From positions 62,001-126,000 of the forward strand of contig NZ_CYTO01000024.1 of NCBI RefSeq assembly GCF_001458335.1: a stretch of DNA of 64,000 nt. The letters are read 5' to 3'. The first letter of the stretch is position 1. Each line of letters begins with the position of its first letter. Of this stretch, positions 42,798 to 51,735 are shown one piece after another. A program made the translations under genes and the position numbers. Below the pieces are notes generated by a model, which saw only the letters and a program-made list of their open reading frames with translations, did no database searches and was not told the origin of the DNA. Source of the DNA: Cognatishimia activa. GTDB lineage: Bacteria > Pseudomonadota > Alphaproteobacteria > Rhodobacterales > Rhodobacteraceae.

Positions 42798-43673
42798 TTA
42801 AGGCATTAATAGCTTAATGTTGGGGATCTTCTCGATCTCATAGACATCTTCGTCATACAGTTCGGTCAATGTGTCGACATGCATGTCGGTCCAGCCCGGA
42901 AAGTCGATATCTTCTTCCAACAATTCGTCTTTAGCGAATTTTTCCAAGAAGGCCGCGATCACCCGCTTTTGCTGCGCTGGGGTCAAGGCGGGACGTTGAG
43001 TCAAATATTCTCGGAAACGCTTGTAACCTTCCTCTTCCATGATCTCTGCCAAAAAATCATGGGTACCGGCGAGTTCAAAATCGGCGTCCACCCCAGCGAT
43101 TGAACGGACAATATCCTGCCAAATCAACGGGCTGTCTTCGTTGCACCAAACCGTAATGGGAAGCTGCGGAAATAAATTCCTGTAGCGCGCGATCATACCC
43201 GACCATCGCAGCTGCATGGGGTCGCTTTCTTCAATAACGGCAATGGGGTCTTCGCCCGGATGCCCTTTGGCGAGGCTTTGCAAGTAGGTCGCTGGATTGC
43301 AGATCGCAAAGAACAGCTCCACTTCCGCGCCATCAAAGAGTTTTAGGAAATGGTCCATCCGAAAGGGATACCCAGGATAGAACTGATCATCGCGCACGCT
43401 GGCGCGGGGAACGCCGAAAAAAGTGTCTGTTGAAAAGACAACTCGGTTCGGAGTGACATCCCCGCAGACTGCCGTCAGGAACTCTTCGCGCAGCGCATCG
43501 TCGCCAGTGCCTTCTTTGAACCGCTGAAGGACGGGCCGCAGATTTTTTCGGTAGCTGGATGGACGAGATACAAAGGTTCCCACTTCAGCCAGTCGCTCTC
43601 GGTTTTTGCCAAGGCAAAGCTGTAGGCGGTTCTCATCCGTGTAAGGGGCTCCGCAATGTAAGGCGACCTGCAT
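42798..43673 (-). CDS. Hypothetical protein (possibly sulfotransferase-like)
   Basis: 291-residue soluble protein beginning MQVALHCGAPYTDENRLQLCLGKNRERL. It contains FAICNPATYLQSLAKGHPGEDP, ITVWCNEDSPLIWQDIV and GVDADFELAGTHDFLAEIM. The order of blocks (short N-terminal strand, helical middle with the Asn-Pro-Ala-Thr-Tyr stretch, later D-x-x-W motif) recalls sulfotransferase-like proteins of Rhodobacterales, but the usual PAPS-binding loop is absent. The upstream in-frame extension would run through the divergent permease gene and was rejected. The function is not known. Confidence 0.72.
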   Translation of the reverse strand: MQVALHCGAPYTDENRLQLCLGKNRERLAEVGTFVSRPSSYRKNLRPVLQRFKEGTGDDALREEFLTAVCGDVTPNRVVFSTDTFFGVPRASVRDDQFYPGYPFRMDHFLKLFDGAEVELFFAICNPATYLQSLAKGHPGEDPIAVIEESDPMQLRWSGMIARYRNLFPQLPITVWCNEDSPLIWQDIVRSIAGVDADFELAGTHDFLAEIMEEEGYKRFREYLTQRPALTPAQQKRVIAAFLEKFAKDELLEEDIDFPGWTDMHVDTLTELYDEDVYEIEKIPNIKLLMP

Positions 43674-43755
43674 ATAATCTGTTCTTTCTGCGACTTTGGC
43701 GCCCAATATAGCTTCGTTTCTGGACAGCGAAACCTGTTTCAGGCAACAGGAGGCT

Positions 43756-45414
43756 ATGAGTGAGACAACGGCACCCACAAAACACGGCCTACGCGGCGTT
43801 TTGAAGTTTGATCCCTGGTCCTTTGGGGCAATTTTTATTGCGGCGGTTGTTCTGACACCGATTTTGGCGGTGGCGGTGTTGGCTTTGTTCCCGACCGAGA
43901 ACATTTGGCCACATCTTATGGCAACGACCTTACCAAGGTATTTGCAGACAACCGTTGTGCTGATGATTTCGGTGGGTGCATTGGCTGCCACGATTGGCAC
44001 CTGTGCTGCTTGGTTGATCGCGCGATACCAATTCCCGCTCTCGCGTTGGCTGGAATGGCTGTTGCTCTTACCCTTAGCGATCCCTGCCTATGTTGGCGCT
44101 TATGCCTTGGTGGATTTCCTTGAATACGCTGGACCAGTTCAGGGCGCTTTGCGCAGTATCTTCGGCTGGCAGACTGCGCGGGATTACTGGTTCCCGGAAA
44201 TACGGTCCATGGGTGCGGCGATCATTGTGCTGTCGGCTTCGCTCTTTCCATATGTCTACATTCTCGCCCGGGCTGCATTCAGGGAGCAATCGGGTTCTGC
44301 TGAAGAAGTGGCGCGTTCGCTCGGGGCTGGGGCCTTTGGGCGATTTTGGAGGGTGGGTCTACCCTTGGCGCGTCCGGCGATTGCCGCGGGAGCCGCCATT
44401 GTGATGATGGAGACCGTGAACGATTTCGGTACGGTCGATTATTTTGCAGTTCAGACTCTGACCACAGGCATTTTCAACGTTTGGCTTGAAAGTCATAACG
44501 TTGGCGGCGCTGCACAGATTGCGTCGGTCATTTTGGTTCTGGTGATCTTCTTGGTCACGATGGAGAAAATCAGTCGCCGCAAGATCCGTTTCTTCAACCT
44601 GTCCAACCGCCACCGCCCCGTGGAGCGTGTTCGGTTGAGCGGCCTACCTGCTGTTGGTGCGAGCCTGGCATGCCTTCTGCCCTTCCTAATTGGCTTTGTG
44701 TTGCCATTGTCGGTGATCCTGAGCCACGCTTTCAAGAACCCGGAACGCTGGGGCGATGAAAGCCTTTTGCGCGCGCTGACCAATACTCTGACGGTCGGGG
44801 GAATGGCGGCTGTGATCACCGTTCTGGCTGGCGTGTTCCTTGTCTATGGCGTGCGCCTGTCTGGGCGGTCACTGCCAAGACTGCTTTTGCCGGTCACGAC
44901 GATAGGATACGCCGCGCCGGGTGCGGTACTTGGTGTGGGTATCCTGATCCCGCTCGCGTTTCTGGACCACCGGCTCGCAGAATTCATTGAGAGCTTTACG
45001 GACGAACGCGCTCCGCTATTGCTGACTGGATCCGCCTTTGCGCTGGTGTTGGCGTATTGTGTGCGTTTCTTTGCGATCGGGCAGGGGGCTGCCGACGCGG
45101 CCATGGGGCGCGTTTCGCCGAGCCTTGAAATGGCCGCTCGGTCATTGGGCCGAACCCGTGCACAAACCTTGCGAGAGATTTATTTCCCGCTTATTCGCGG
45201 CTCGACAGGTTCGGCGCTGCTGCTTGTGTTTGTGGATTGCGTAAAAGAATTGCCTGCAACGATGTTGCTGCGTCCTTTCAACTACGAAACGCTCGCGACG
45301 CGCGTCCATGATCAGGCGAGTCTGGAAAACCTGGGCGATGCAAGCCCAGGTGCTGTGTTGATTGTCTTGGTTGGATTGTTGGCGGTGCTCTTGCTGGCAC
45401 GCGCCAACCGATAA
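43756..45414 (+). CDS. Iron(III)-type ABC transporter permease (FbpB/AfuB family)
   Basis: 552-residue fused permease with two BPD_transp domains, each of about six helices. The two coupling (EAA) loops are EEVARSLGAGAFGRFWRVGLPLARPAI (about 200) and EMAARSLGRTRAQTLREIYFPLIRG (about 460). This double-domain layout is typical of ferric-iron permeases such as FbpB, SfuB and HitB. Start chosen at ATG with AGGAGG 4 bases upstream; a longer frame overlaps the divergent gene. No binding protein or ATPase gene lies beside it, so its partners must be elsewhere. Its stop directly abuts the stop of the convergent aminotransferase. Confidence 0.88.
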   Translation: MSETTAPTKHGLRGVLKFDPWSFGAIFIAAVVLTPILAVAVLALFPTENIWPHLMATTLPRYLQTTVVLMISVGALAATIGTCAAWLIARYQFPLSRWLEWLLLLPLAIPAYVGAYALVDFLEYAGPVQGALRSIFGWQTARDYWFPEIRSMGAAIIVLSASLFPYVYILARAAFREQSGSAEEVARSLGAGAFGRFWRVGLPLARPAIAAGAAIVMMETVNDFGTVDYFAVQTLTTGIFNVWLESHNVGGAAQIASVILVLVIFLVTMEKISRRKIRFFNLSNRHRPVERVRLSGLPAVGASLACLLPFLIGFVLPLSVILSHAFKNPERWGDESLLRALTNTLTVGGMAAVITVLAGVFLVYGVRLSGRSLPRLLLPVTTIGYAAPGAVLGVGILIPLAFLDHRLAEFIESFTDERAPLLLTGSAFALVLAYCVRFFAIGQGAADAAMGRVSPSLEMAARSLGRTRAQTLREIYFPLIRGSTGSALLLVFVDCVKELPATMLLRPFNYETLATRVHDQASLENLGDASPGAVLIVLVGLLAVLLLARANR

Positions 45415-46272
45415 TCAATCGCTAAGTGCGAAGTCCCAATAGAGGTCACGCGCTCGTTGCGTGATCGGGCCTGTTCCGAGCATGCGGTCTTGGAACCGTT
45501 CGACAGGCATAACTTTCGCAATGTTTCCGGTGCAGAAGATCTCATCCGCGGTTTCAAAATCCGCCACGGTCATTTTCACTTCATTCACCTCAACACCGTC
45601 GGCGCGCAACAGCGCGATGACGCGTTGGCGCGTCAGACCATTGAGGAAACAACCGTTTGGCACGGGTGTGAACACCACACCATCTTTGATGGCAAAAACG
45701 TTGGTCGATGCGGTTTCGGCCACGTTGCCGTCAATGTCCAATGACAAGGCGTTGGAGAACCCACGCGCCCGAGCCCAAGCCATGATGCGGCCGTTATTGG
45801 CGTAAAGAGAACCTGCCTTAGCCTCGGTCAACGCCATGTCTTGGCGAGGGCGGCAGAAGGGTGCCACGGTCAGAGAAAAACCCTGTGGCTTTGGCATTGG
45901 CAATGTTTCAATGCAGACCGAGAAAGCGGTGCTTTCAGGGTCGATGTCGATGATGCCAGGCGTGCTTTCTGTGGCCCACATCATGGGGCGAATATAAAGC
46001 TCGGCATCATCCGCGTATGTCGCGACGCCTTCTTTGACGATTTCAAGAATCTCGTCTCCGGTGACATTCGGGATCATCCCCATCGCCTCAGCAGAGCGCA
46101 CCAAACGATGACAATGTCCTTTTAGGTCTGGCATCACACCTTGAAACTTACGCGCGCCGTCAAACACCTGTGACCCAAGCCATGCCACATGGTCGGCCGC
46201 GCGGATCACCGCGACGTTACCGTCCTGCCAAGTGCCATCAAAATAAGTGCGAATATCGTCGCTCAGGGCCAT
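45415..46272 (-). CDS. Branched-chain amino-acid aminotransferase-like protein
   Basis: 285-residue class IV PLP aminotransferase. Signs are MALSDDIRTYFDGTWQDGNVAVIRAADHVAWLGSQVFDGAR, ELYIRPMMWA, EAKAGSLYANNGRIM (Lys152 for PLP) and DGNVAETASTNVFAI with GLTRQRVI. The length is shorter than enteric IlvE, and relatives in Rhodobacterales are labelled branched-chain aminotransferase. A D-amino-acid or 4-amino-4-deoxychorismate type activity cannot be excluded from motifs alone. The ATG with GGGAGG upstream was chosen over an earlier start. Tail-to-tail with the iron permease. Confidence 0.88.
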   Translation of the reverse strand: MALSDDIRTYFDGTWQDGNVAVIRAADHVAWLGSQVFDGARKFQGVMPDLKGHCHRLVRSAEAMGMIPNVTGDEILEIVKEGVATYADDAELYIRPMMWATESTPGIIDIDPESTAFSVCIETLPMPKPQGFSLTVAPFCRPRQDMALTEAKAGSLYANNGRIMAWARARGFSNALSLDIDGNVAETASTNVFAIKDGVVFTPVPNGCFLNGLTRQRVIALLRADGVEVNEVKMTVADFETADEIFCTGNIAKVMPVERFQDRMLGTGPITQRARDLYWDFALSD

Positions 46273-46370
46273 TATAGCCTCCCAAAATTTCTCCCACGGA
46301 CGCAGGGTAAACAATGGGTTTTGGTGCACTGCAAGTAACAAATGCACAGAGTAATTTTATTGCGCGGCGA

Positions 46371-47345
46371 TCAGCGGAGGTTGCGTAAAGGTTGCCGATT
46401 TTGACCGTGGCGCGCAACCAAGCGCTTCTGACTTTTGGAGTTTGGAATCAAGGTCGCTGGCGTTGCGGTGTTCATCTCTGCCAGCTCTGGGAAAAGAATC
46501 TTCAGCTCTTCCAATTGCTCCGGCGCCAGCGTTTTCATCGCTTCATCGCCGGTCAGCAGGCTTTCCGCAGGCGCGCCTTCTGCAAAGATCACCTCGTGGT
46601 TTTCCATCAGAAGGTGGTGGTAAGAAACCGATGTTACGGAGTGGTCAATAAAGATGCCGGGCAAATCGGTTAGCTTGATCGCTGAGATAAACACCTCAGC
46701 TTTGCCAAACATGCGTTCGGCGATTTTTGAACTCACCAGCATGCGGTGTTGGCGAGACACGAGCAGGTCACGTTTTGGCAGCCCGCCGCCCAAAGAGCCT
46801 GCAGAGATCCTGACAGGGTAGAGCTTGTCATTGGCCTGTAATTGTTCGGCATCGAGACGGCGGCCCATGTTGAGCACAAGTTTTTTGGCTTCACCATCTT
46901 GGGTGAGCAGGAGGTCACCCGCGACCAGATCTTCGACCAAGCGCGGACCATTGTCGGTTTCGATCATGGTTCCCGAAGCAAAACAAACCACATCGTCATA
47001 AGCCCAACCGACCGTGTGGCTTTGGTAGGAGCCAAGCGTTGCCCCGACGGTGAATTCAGAGTCAGGCAGCGGCGCAAAATACCAACCGCCGTCAGCGGTG
47101 TAGAAGAAGTTAAAGGTTTCTACGTGAGAGTTGCCATCAACATCAGTGAAACTGACTTGAATCGAATACGGCTGACCACCGGTCGCGTTGAACGCGCCGC
47201 CATCAATAGAAACTTGCTCGTCGCTGTCGCTAGAGCCGCCAGCGTTTGCGTCGTTATCACTGTAGGTGGCTTCATAAGACGTATTGTACGTTGCATTGTA
47301 ATACGTACCGGTCCAGCGGAAGACTTCAAAAGTATAATCGGGCAT
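46371..47345 (-). CDS. Hint-domain protein (Hedgehog/intein fold), copy 2
   Basis: 324-residue paralogue of the Hint protein at 16982-18028. Residues 1-119 are Asp-, Gly-, Thr-, and Tyr-rich with beta-strand character. The Hint domain starts at Cys121 (CFASGTMIETDNGPRLVEDLVAGDLLLTQDGE) and continues through PVRISAGSLGGGLPKRDLLVSRQHRMLV and YHHLLMENHEVIFAEGAPAESLL. Similarity to copy 1 is strong within the Hint part and weak before it. No signal peptide. Divergent from the RTX-like secreted protein gene 140 bases away. Secretion and possible self-processing are family-based guesses. Confidence 0.85.
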   Translation of the reverse strand: MPDYTFEVFRWTGTYYNATYNTSYEATYSDNDANAGGSSDSDEQVSIDGGAFNATGGQPYSIQVSFTDVDGNSHVETFNFFYTADGGWYFAPLPDSEFTVGATLGSYQSHTVGWAYDDVVCFASGTMIETDNGPRLVEDLVAGDLLLTQDGEAKKLVLNMGRRLDAEQLQANDKLYPVRISAGSLGGGLPKRDLLVSRQHRMLVSSKIAERMFGKAEVFISAIKLTDLPGIFIDHSVTSVSYHHLLMENHEVIFAEGAPAESLLTGDEAMKTLAPEQLEELKILFPELAEMNTATPATLIPNSKSQKRLVARHGQNRQPLRNLR

Positions 47346-47474
47346 GCTCTTGCCTCATGGTCATTTATTTTGGCGCATCGACCAATTTGCCTAGATAATA
47401 CGGATCCCGGCAATTTTGATCAAGAAAATCATAGGATTGTGTGGAAAACGCGTTAACTTCAGCGAAAGAGTTTC

Positions 47475-47480
47475 AGGAGG
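47475..47480 (+). promoter_or_regulatory. Ribosome-binding site deciding the TTG start at 47486
   Basis: AGGAGG lies 5 bases before TTG (47486-47488), which is in frame with the long protein. The earlier in-frame GTG at 47441 has only AGGA at a poor distance. Confidence 0.65.
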
Positions 47481-47485
47481 CAAAA

Positions 47486-50428
47486 TTGTTAGGTCAAATT
47501 TGTAATCGGATCCTCCGGGCAGGGGTCTGTCGGTCAAAGCTGCGCCGTTGGAGCGGCCTTATCGCGCGCCGTGTTGTGATGCCTGTTGTTCTCAGCGCAA
47601 GTGTGACGCATGCCGTTTGGGCGCAAGAAGGAATGCTTGGCGAGAAAGTGTATGTTTTTGGCAATAGCCTGATCAATCACGTCTCTGATAGCGAAAAAAC
47701 AACAGTGCCATACTGGCTTGGCGTTCTTGCGAAGAACAATGGCCAACCTTTTGCATTGGATGGACAATTTGGCTTTTTGCGGAATTTTCATAAGGAGTTG
47801 CCGCCCACTGCGAATTGGGGATTTTCATCGGTGGAGTCTGCGTGGACCCGTAGCTACCGAAACTTTGAGGATGTCGGCTATGATACCTTCCTGCTGAATT
47901 CCGCCAATTTCATTCAGTACCAATCGGCGGACCGGCCTTATGACGGAGATAATCCGGATGGGTCGTCCCCACTTTCGGCGACCGTCGCGCTCTTGGCGCA
48001 AATAGGCCAAGGAAAGCGAGTCATACTCTACGAAGGTTGGGCTGAGATGGCGCCTTATCTGCGCAGTTTTCCGCCAAACAAGCGGCGTTTGCGACGCTAC
48101 CACGATTACAACATCGCCGAGTTTCACGATTGGCATGTTGATTTTGTAGCACAAGTGCAGGCTGCGCTTCCTGAACAAGACGTGGTCCTATTGCCTGTGG
48201 CTCGGATCCTGTCGCGGGCGTTTCAGGAAACCGGAATGGAAGATATCCCGGTTACGGATTTATATTCTGATGACGCGCCCCATGGCACAGCGTCGCTTTA
48301 CTTCCTGGCATCTATCCCAACCTATTTTGCTTTGTTCGGAGAAATGCCGAATGCGGATCAGGTGCCAACAGATGTGCATCCGCTGATTGGCCCCAATTTC
48401 GATGATTTTGTCCGCATTATCCGTGAGGAAATGCCAGAACAGCCCGAGCAAAAGGCGCAAATTCACGAGCGAGTCGAACCTGAAACAACTGCGACGACGC
48501 CTGCAATTGAGCCGTTAAAGACTGCAAAAGCACAAATCGGCGTTCCTGCGCTTGGGTATGGCCTGAATGGCATTGCGGACTGGAGCACGCAAATGCCTTT
48601 TGTGGATGTCATGAAGTCTGCGCGGCAATGGGTCGGGCACTTGCCGGGGCAATTTGGTGGTTGGGGAGAGCCGGAATTGCGTGACGGTGGCTATCTGGAT
48701 GAAAACGGGTGGCCCAAAAAGATCCCGGATGAAGTGACAAAACTCGAAACCTACATGATGACCGACTTTCCAGAGGAGGCGGTTCAGCATGCTGGCGTTT
48801 ATCGCATGACCTATGAGGGGCAGGGTGAGGTTGCGATTGTGGGGCGCGCGCGGGCGCTGCGGTATGATGAGGGTGAAATCTGGTTCCGGTTTGCGCCGGG
48901 CGATGGGTTGCTTGGCTTAGCCATCAGCGAAACGGATCCAGAGGGCACCGGGGATTACATCCGCAATGTCGCAGTGGTGCGGGAGGATCAGATCCCACTG
49001 TTCGAAGCGGGTGTGGTCTTTAACCCAGAGTGGCTAACCGCCATCCAAGACGCGCGTCTTTTGCGGTTTATGGATTGGATGATCACCAATAGCTCTCCGG
49101 TAGAAACATGGGCTGATCGGGCGCAGGTGGGCGACTATACATATGCCAGCAAAGGAGTGCCGCTAGAGGTCATCCTTGATCTGGTGAACCAAGTGGGGGC
49201 AGATCCCTGGATCAACGTGCCCCACATGGCTGATGACGACTACGTGCGCAGTTTTGCTGAAATGGTTCATGACAGATTGCGACCGGGACTTGTTGCCCAT
49301 GTCGAGTATTCAAACGAAGTGTGGAATTTCATTACGCCCCAATCCCATTGGGCCGCGGCACAAGCAGAGGCGCTGTGGGGTGATAACGCATCAGGTGATG
49401 CGTGGATGCAGTTCTACGGGTTTCGTGCGGCTCAGGTCATGCAGATCATCGGCGACGCATTTGGCGGGGATATGCATCGGCTCAAGCGCGTGATTGCGAC
49501 CCACACGGATTGGCCGGGTCTTGAACAGGGCATGCTTGATGCGCCAATGGCAGTTGAGCGCGGATCTCAGCGCCCCGGCGACCTCTTTGACGCTTACGCG
49601 GTGACGGGGTATTTCGGCTATCCCTTCGATGAGGACGGTATGGGAGAGCAGGTCCTCGCTTGGATTGCGGAGAGTCAGGAAGCCGGTGTAGGGTACCAAG
49701 GGGCGTTCGCCAAAATGACGGCACATCTACGCGAACACAGCCTGAAAGAGTTGATCGAAACCAATTGGCGTTATCAAGCAGATACAGCTCAGAAAAATGG
49801 GTTTGATTTGATGATGTATGAGGGTGGCACCCATGTCGTGGGTTTGGGGGAATGGACCAACAACCAAACCATTACCGACTTTTTGCTGGCGTATAATTAC
49901 TCCCCAGAAATGGCCGATATTTATCGAACCTTGCTTGCAGGTTGGGATGCGGTCGGCGGACAAGTGTTCAATGCGTTTGTTGACGTTGGCCGTCCAAGCC
50001 AATGGGGCAGCTGGGGGGCTTTGCGCCACCTAGGTGACGAGAACCCAAGAGCCGATTTTCTGGCGGCCTACAATGCGGCTGGCCCCGCATGGCAGGATGA
50101 TCGCGGCGCTGATGTCTTTGCTCAAGGTGTGTTCGCCGAAGGCAGCGCAGGCTCCGACAAAATTCAAGGAAGTGTTTACGCCGACGTATTGATGGGTTTG
50201 GCGGGGGACGACGACTTCGCGCCGGGAATTGGCAAAGACCATATCCACGGGGGGGACGGCAACGATCACGTCGTTCTTGAAGGATTCTTGGAGGACTTTC
50301 GTTTCTCTCAGAAAAACGCGCGTGTGATTGCGCGTTCAGAGAAAAGCGAGGTGCATCTTTATAGCGTTGAAACGATTGAATTCTCTCAATTGCCAGATGT
50401 GATCATCGCCACGTCAGATCTGTTTTGA
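47486..50428 (+). CDS. Secreted SGNH-like/glycosidase-like protein with RTX-type C-terminus
   Basis: 980-residue exported protein. A basic N-region and hydrophobic stretch (RRVVMPVVLSASVTHAVWAQ) form a signal peptide. Residues about 50-330 start VYVFGNSLINH with later DDAPHGTASLYFLA, which resembles blocks of SGNH/GDSL hydrolases. Residues about 360-880 resemble a glycoside-hydrolase (clan A-like) barrel, marked by LRPGLVAHVEYSNEVWNF. The end (about 905-960) has two RTX-like glycine-aspartate segments (GSAGSDKIQGSVYADVLMGLAGDDDF and GGDGNDHV). TTG was chosen for its strong ribosome site. It overlaps the convergent GT4 gene by 15 bases. A polysaccharide-modifying role beside glycosyltransferases is plausible but unproven. 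Confidence 0.8.
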   Translation: MLGQICNRILRAGVCRSKLRRWSGLIARRVVMPVVLSASVTHAVWAQEGMLGEKVYVFGNSLINHVSDSEKTTVPYWLGVLAKNNGQPFALDGQFGFLRNFHKELPPTANWGFSSVESAWTRSYRNFEDVGYDTFLLNSANFIQYQSADRPYDGDNPDGSSPLSATVALLAQIGQGKRVILYEGWAEMAPYLRSFPPNKRRLRRYHDYNIAEFHDWHVDFVAQVQAALPEQDVVLLPVARILSRAFQETGMEDIPVTDLYSDDAPHGTASLYFLASIPTYFALFGEMPNADQVPTDVHPLIGPNFDDFVRIIREEMPEQPEQKAQIHERVEPETTATTPAIEPLKTAKAQIGVPALGYGLNGIADWSTQMPFVDVMKSARQWVGHLPGQFGGWGEPELRDGGYLDENGWPKKIPDEVTKLETYMMTDFPEEAVQHAGVYRMTYEGQGEVAIVGRARALRYDEGEIWFRFAPGDGLLGLAISETDPEGTGDYIRNVAVVREDQIPLFEAGVVFNPEWLTAIQDARLLRFMDWMITNSSPVETWADRAQVGDYTYASKGVPLEVILDLVNQVGADPWINVPHMADDDYVRSFAEMVHDRLRPGLVAHVEYSNEVWNFITPQSHWAAAQAEALWGDNASGDAWMQFYGFRAAQVMQIIGDAFGGDMHRLKRVIATHTDWPGLEQGMLDAPMAVERGSQRPGDLFDAYAVTGYFGYPFDEDGMGEQVLAWIAESQEAGVGYQGAFAKMTAHLREHSLKELIETNWRYQADTAQKNGFDLMMYEGGTHVVGLGEWTNNQTITDFLLAYNYSPEMADIYRTLLAGWDAVGGQVFNAFVDVGRPSQWGSWGALRHLGDENPRADFLAAYNAAGPAWQDDRGADVFAQGVFAEGSAGSDKIQGSVYADVLMGLAGDDDFAPGIGKDHIHGGDGNDHVVLEGFLEDFRFSQKNARVIARSEKSEVHLYSVETIEFSQLPDVIIATSDLF

Positions 50429-51673
50429 AATCGTCAAATCCAGTGACTCTCGCGCGATAAGCTCGGCACCTTTTTTACAGTCAAACCGGTCCAAAACCCG
50501 TGCGCGCCCAGCTTTGCCAAGCCGCATTGCGTCCTCTGCATTATTGGAGAGAAGTTGGATTGCCGCCGCAAGGTCCGTGGGGGATTTCGGCTTTGTCATG
50601 ACGCCGTCCACCCCATGGCGGATTAACTCCGGCACACCACCTGCGTCTGTTCCAATTGTGGGCACCTCACACGCCATAGCCTCCATATAGGCGACACCAA
50701 GCGGTTCATGCCAAGAGGCGAGCGCAAAGATATGCGCTTCTAGAAGGTGGCGTCTGACATCCTCTGCGCTGATCGCACCAAGCAGTTTGACTGACGTCCC
50801 GATGTCGAGATCGGCGATCTTTTCTTCAAGAACGCGCCGATAGCCATGGCCGCCGTCATCATCCTCTCCGGCGATATTGAGACGTGCATCGATGCCCTGA
50901 TCTCGCAACTGTTTCACCGCGTCGATCAAGTCCTGATGGCCCTTAACGATGTTCAAACGGCCACAAGAGAATAACTGCAGCGGACCACCTGAGTGATAGG
51001 GCATGTAAGGAACCCCATCGCGGCTTAACACGCTGACATCTACGCCCATGGGTTGGATGAAGACCTTTTCCGGAAGATCATCGCCTAATTGTTCGGGCAA
51101 CAAAGCGTTGAGCTTCTCAGTGATCACAGTTGCAAATTTCGCGTGCCGCCATTTTAGCTTTTGACCAACACCGTAGTCCGACATCGGTCCGTGCAACGTG
51201 ACACTGTATGACGGGCCGCCCATGCGATTTGCCAGCATCGCGACAAGTGCAGCGCGACCACAGGAATGTACGTGGACATGGGACACACCGTGTTGTGCAC
51301 AGGATTTCTTTAACAGCTGCGCGGCGCCGGTTGTTACCGCCAAATCCTTGCCCAATGTCTTGCCTTCGCGCAGGACATCTTTGGCGTAGACAGTTGGCGA
51401 AACCGACAAGGCTGTGCGCGCCGCTGCAGCGCCGTCCACAACGCCAAGATACTCTGTCCGCGCAATGGCCTCGACAGACCATTTATGGGAAATCAAACCG
51501 GGAGGCGGCCGCCGTGTGCTAAACAACACGACCTCGATGCCCATCCGCTCAAGGGCCAAAATTTCGCGCCAAAAGAAAATGTGGGTCTGGCCCGGAAATT
51601 CGGGTATCAAATACCCAATCTTTGGGGATTGTGTCACAGCGCCGCTCGATCGTTTGTTTATTGTGCTTTGCAA
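50414..51673 (-). CDS. Glycosyltransferase family 4 protein
   Basis: 419-residue GT-B fold glycosyltransferase. N-terminal IGYLIPEFPGQTHIFFWREILALERMG, middle GRLNIVKGHQDLIDAVKQL and the donor-site block WHEPLGVAYMEAMACEVPTIGTDAGGVPELI fit GT4 enzymes of exopolysaccharide or lipid-glycan assembly. The start is uncertain: TTG at 51673 or GTG at 51637, neither with a good ribosome site. Its start faces the GT2 gene with only 62 bases between. Donor and acceptor sugars are unknown. Confidence 0.87.
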   Translation of the reverse strand: MQSTINKRSSGAVTQSPKIGYLIPEFPGQTHIFFWREILALERMGIEVVLFSTRRPPPGLISHKWSVEAIARTEYLGVVDGAAAARTALSVSPTVYAKDVLREGKTLGKDLAVTTGAAQLLKKSCAQHGVSHVHVHSCGRAALVAMLANRMGGPSYSVTLHGPMSDYGVGQKLKWRHAKFATVITEKLNALLPEQLGDDLPEKVFIQPMGVDVSVLSRDGVPYMPYHSGGPLQLFSCGRLNIVKGHQDLIDAVKQLRDQGIDARLNIAGEDDDGGHGYRRVLEEKIADLDIGTSVKLLGAISAEDVRRHLLEAHIFALASWHEPLGVAYMEAMACEVPTIGTDAGGVPELIRHGVDGVMTKPKSPTDLAAAIQLLSNNAEDAMRLGKAGRARVLDRFDCKKGAELIARESLDLTISKQI

Positions 51674-51735
51674 TAGATGCTTGGTCTTGAGTTAGCATAT
51701 TTGGCACAATAAACCGAGCATAAAGACGCCAAAAA

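Noticed and set aside
43674-44000. 109-codon N-terminal extension of the hypothetical protein at 42798-43673
   Set aside because: It would run antisense through the permease gene start and lacks a ribosome site; the start at 43673 gives a sensible N-terminus.
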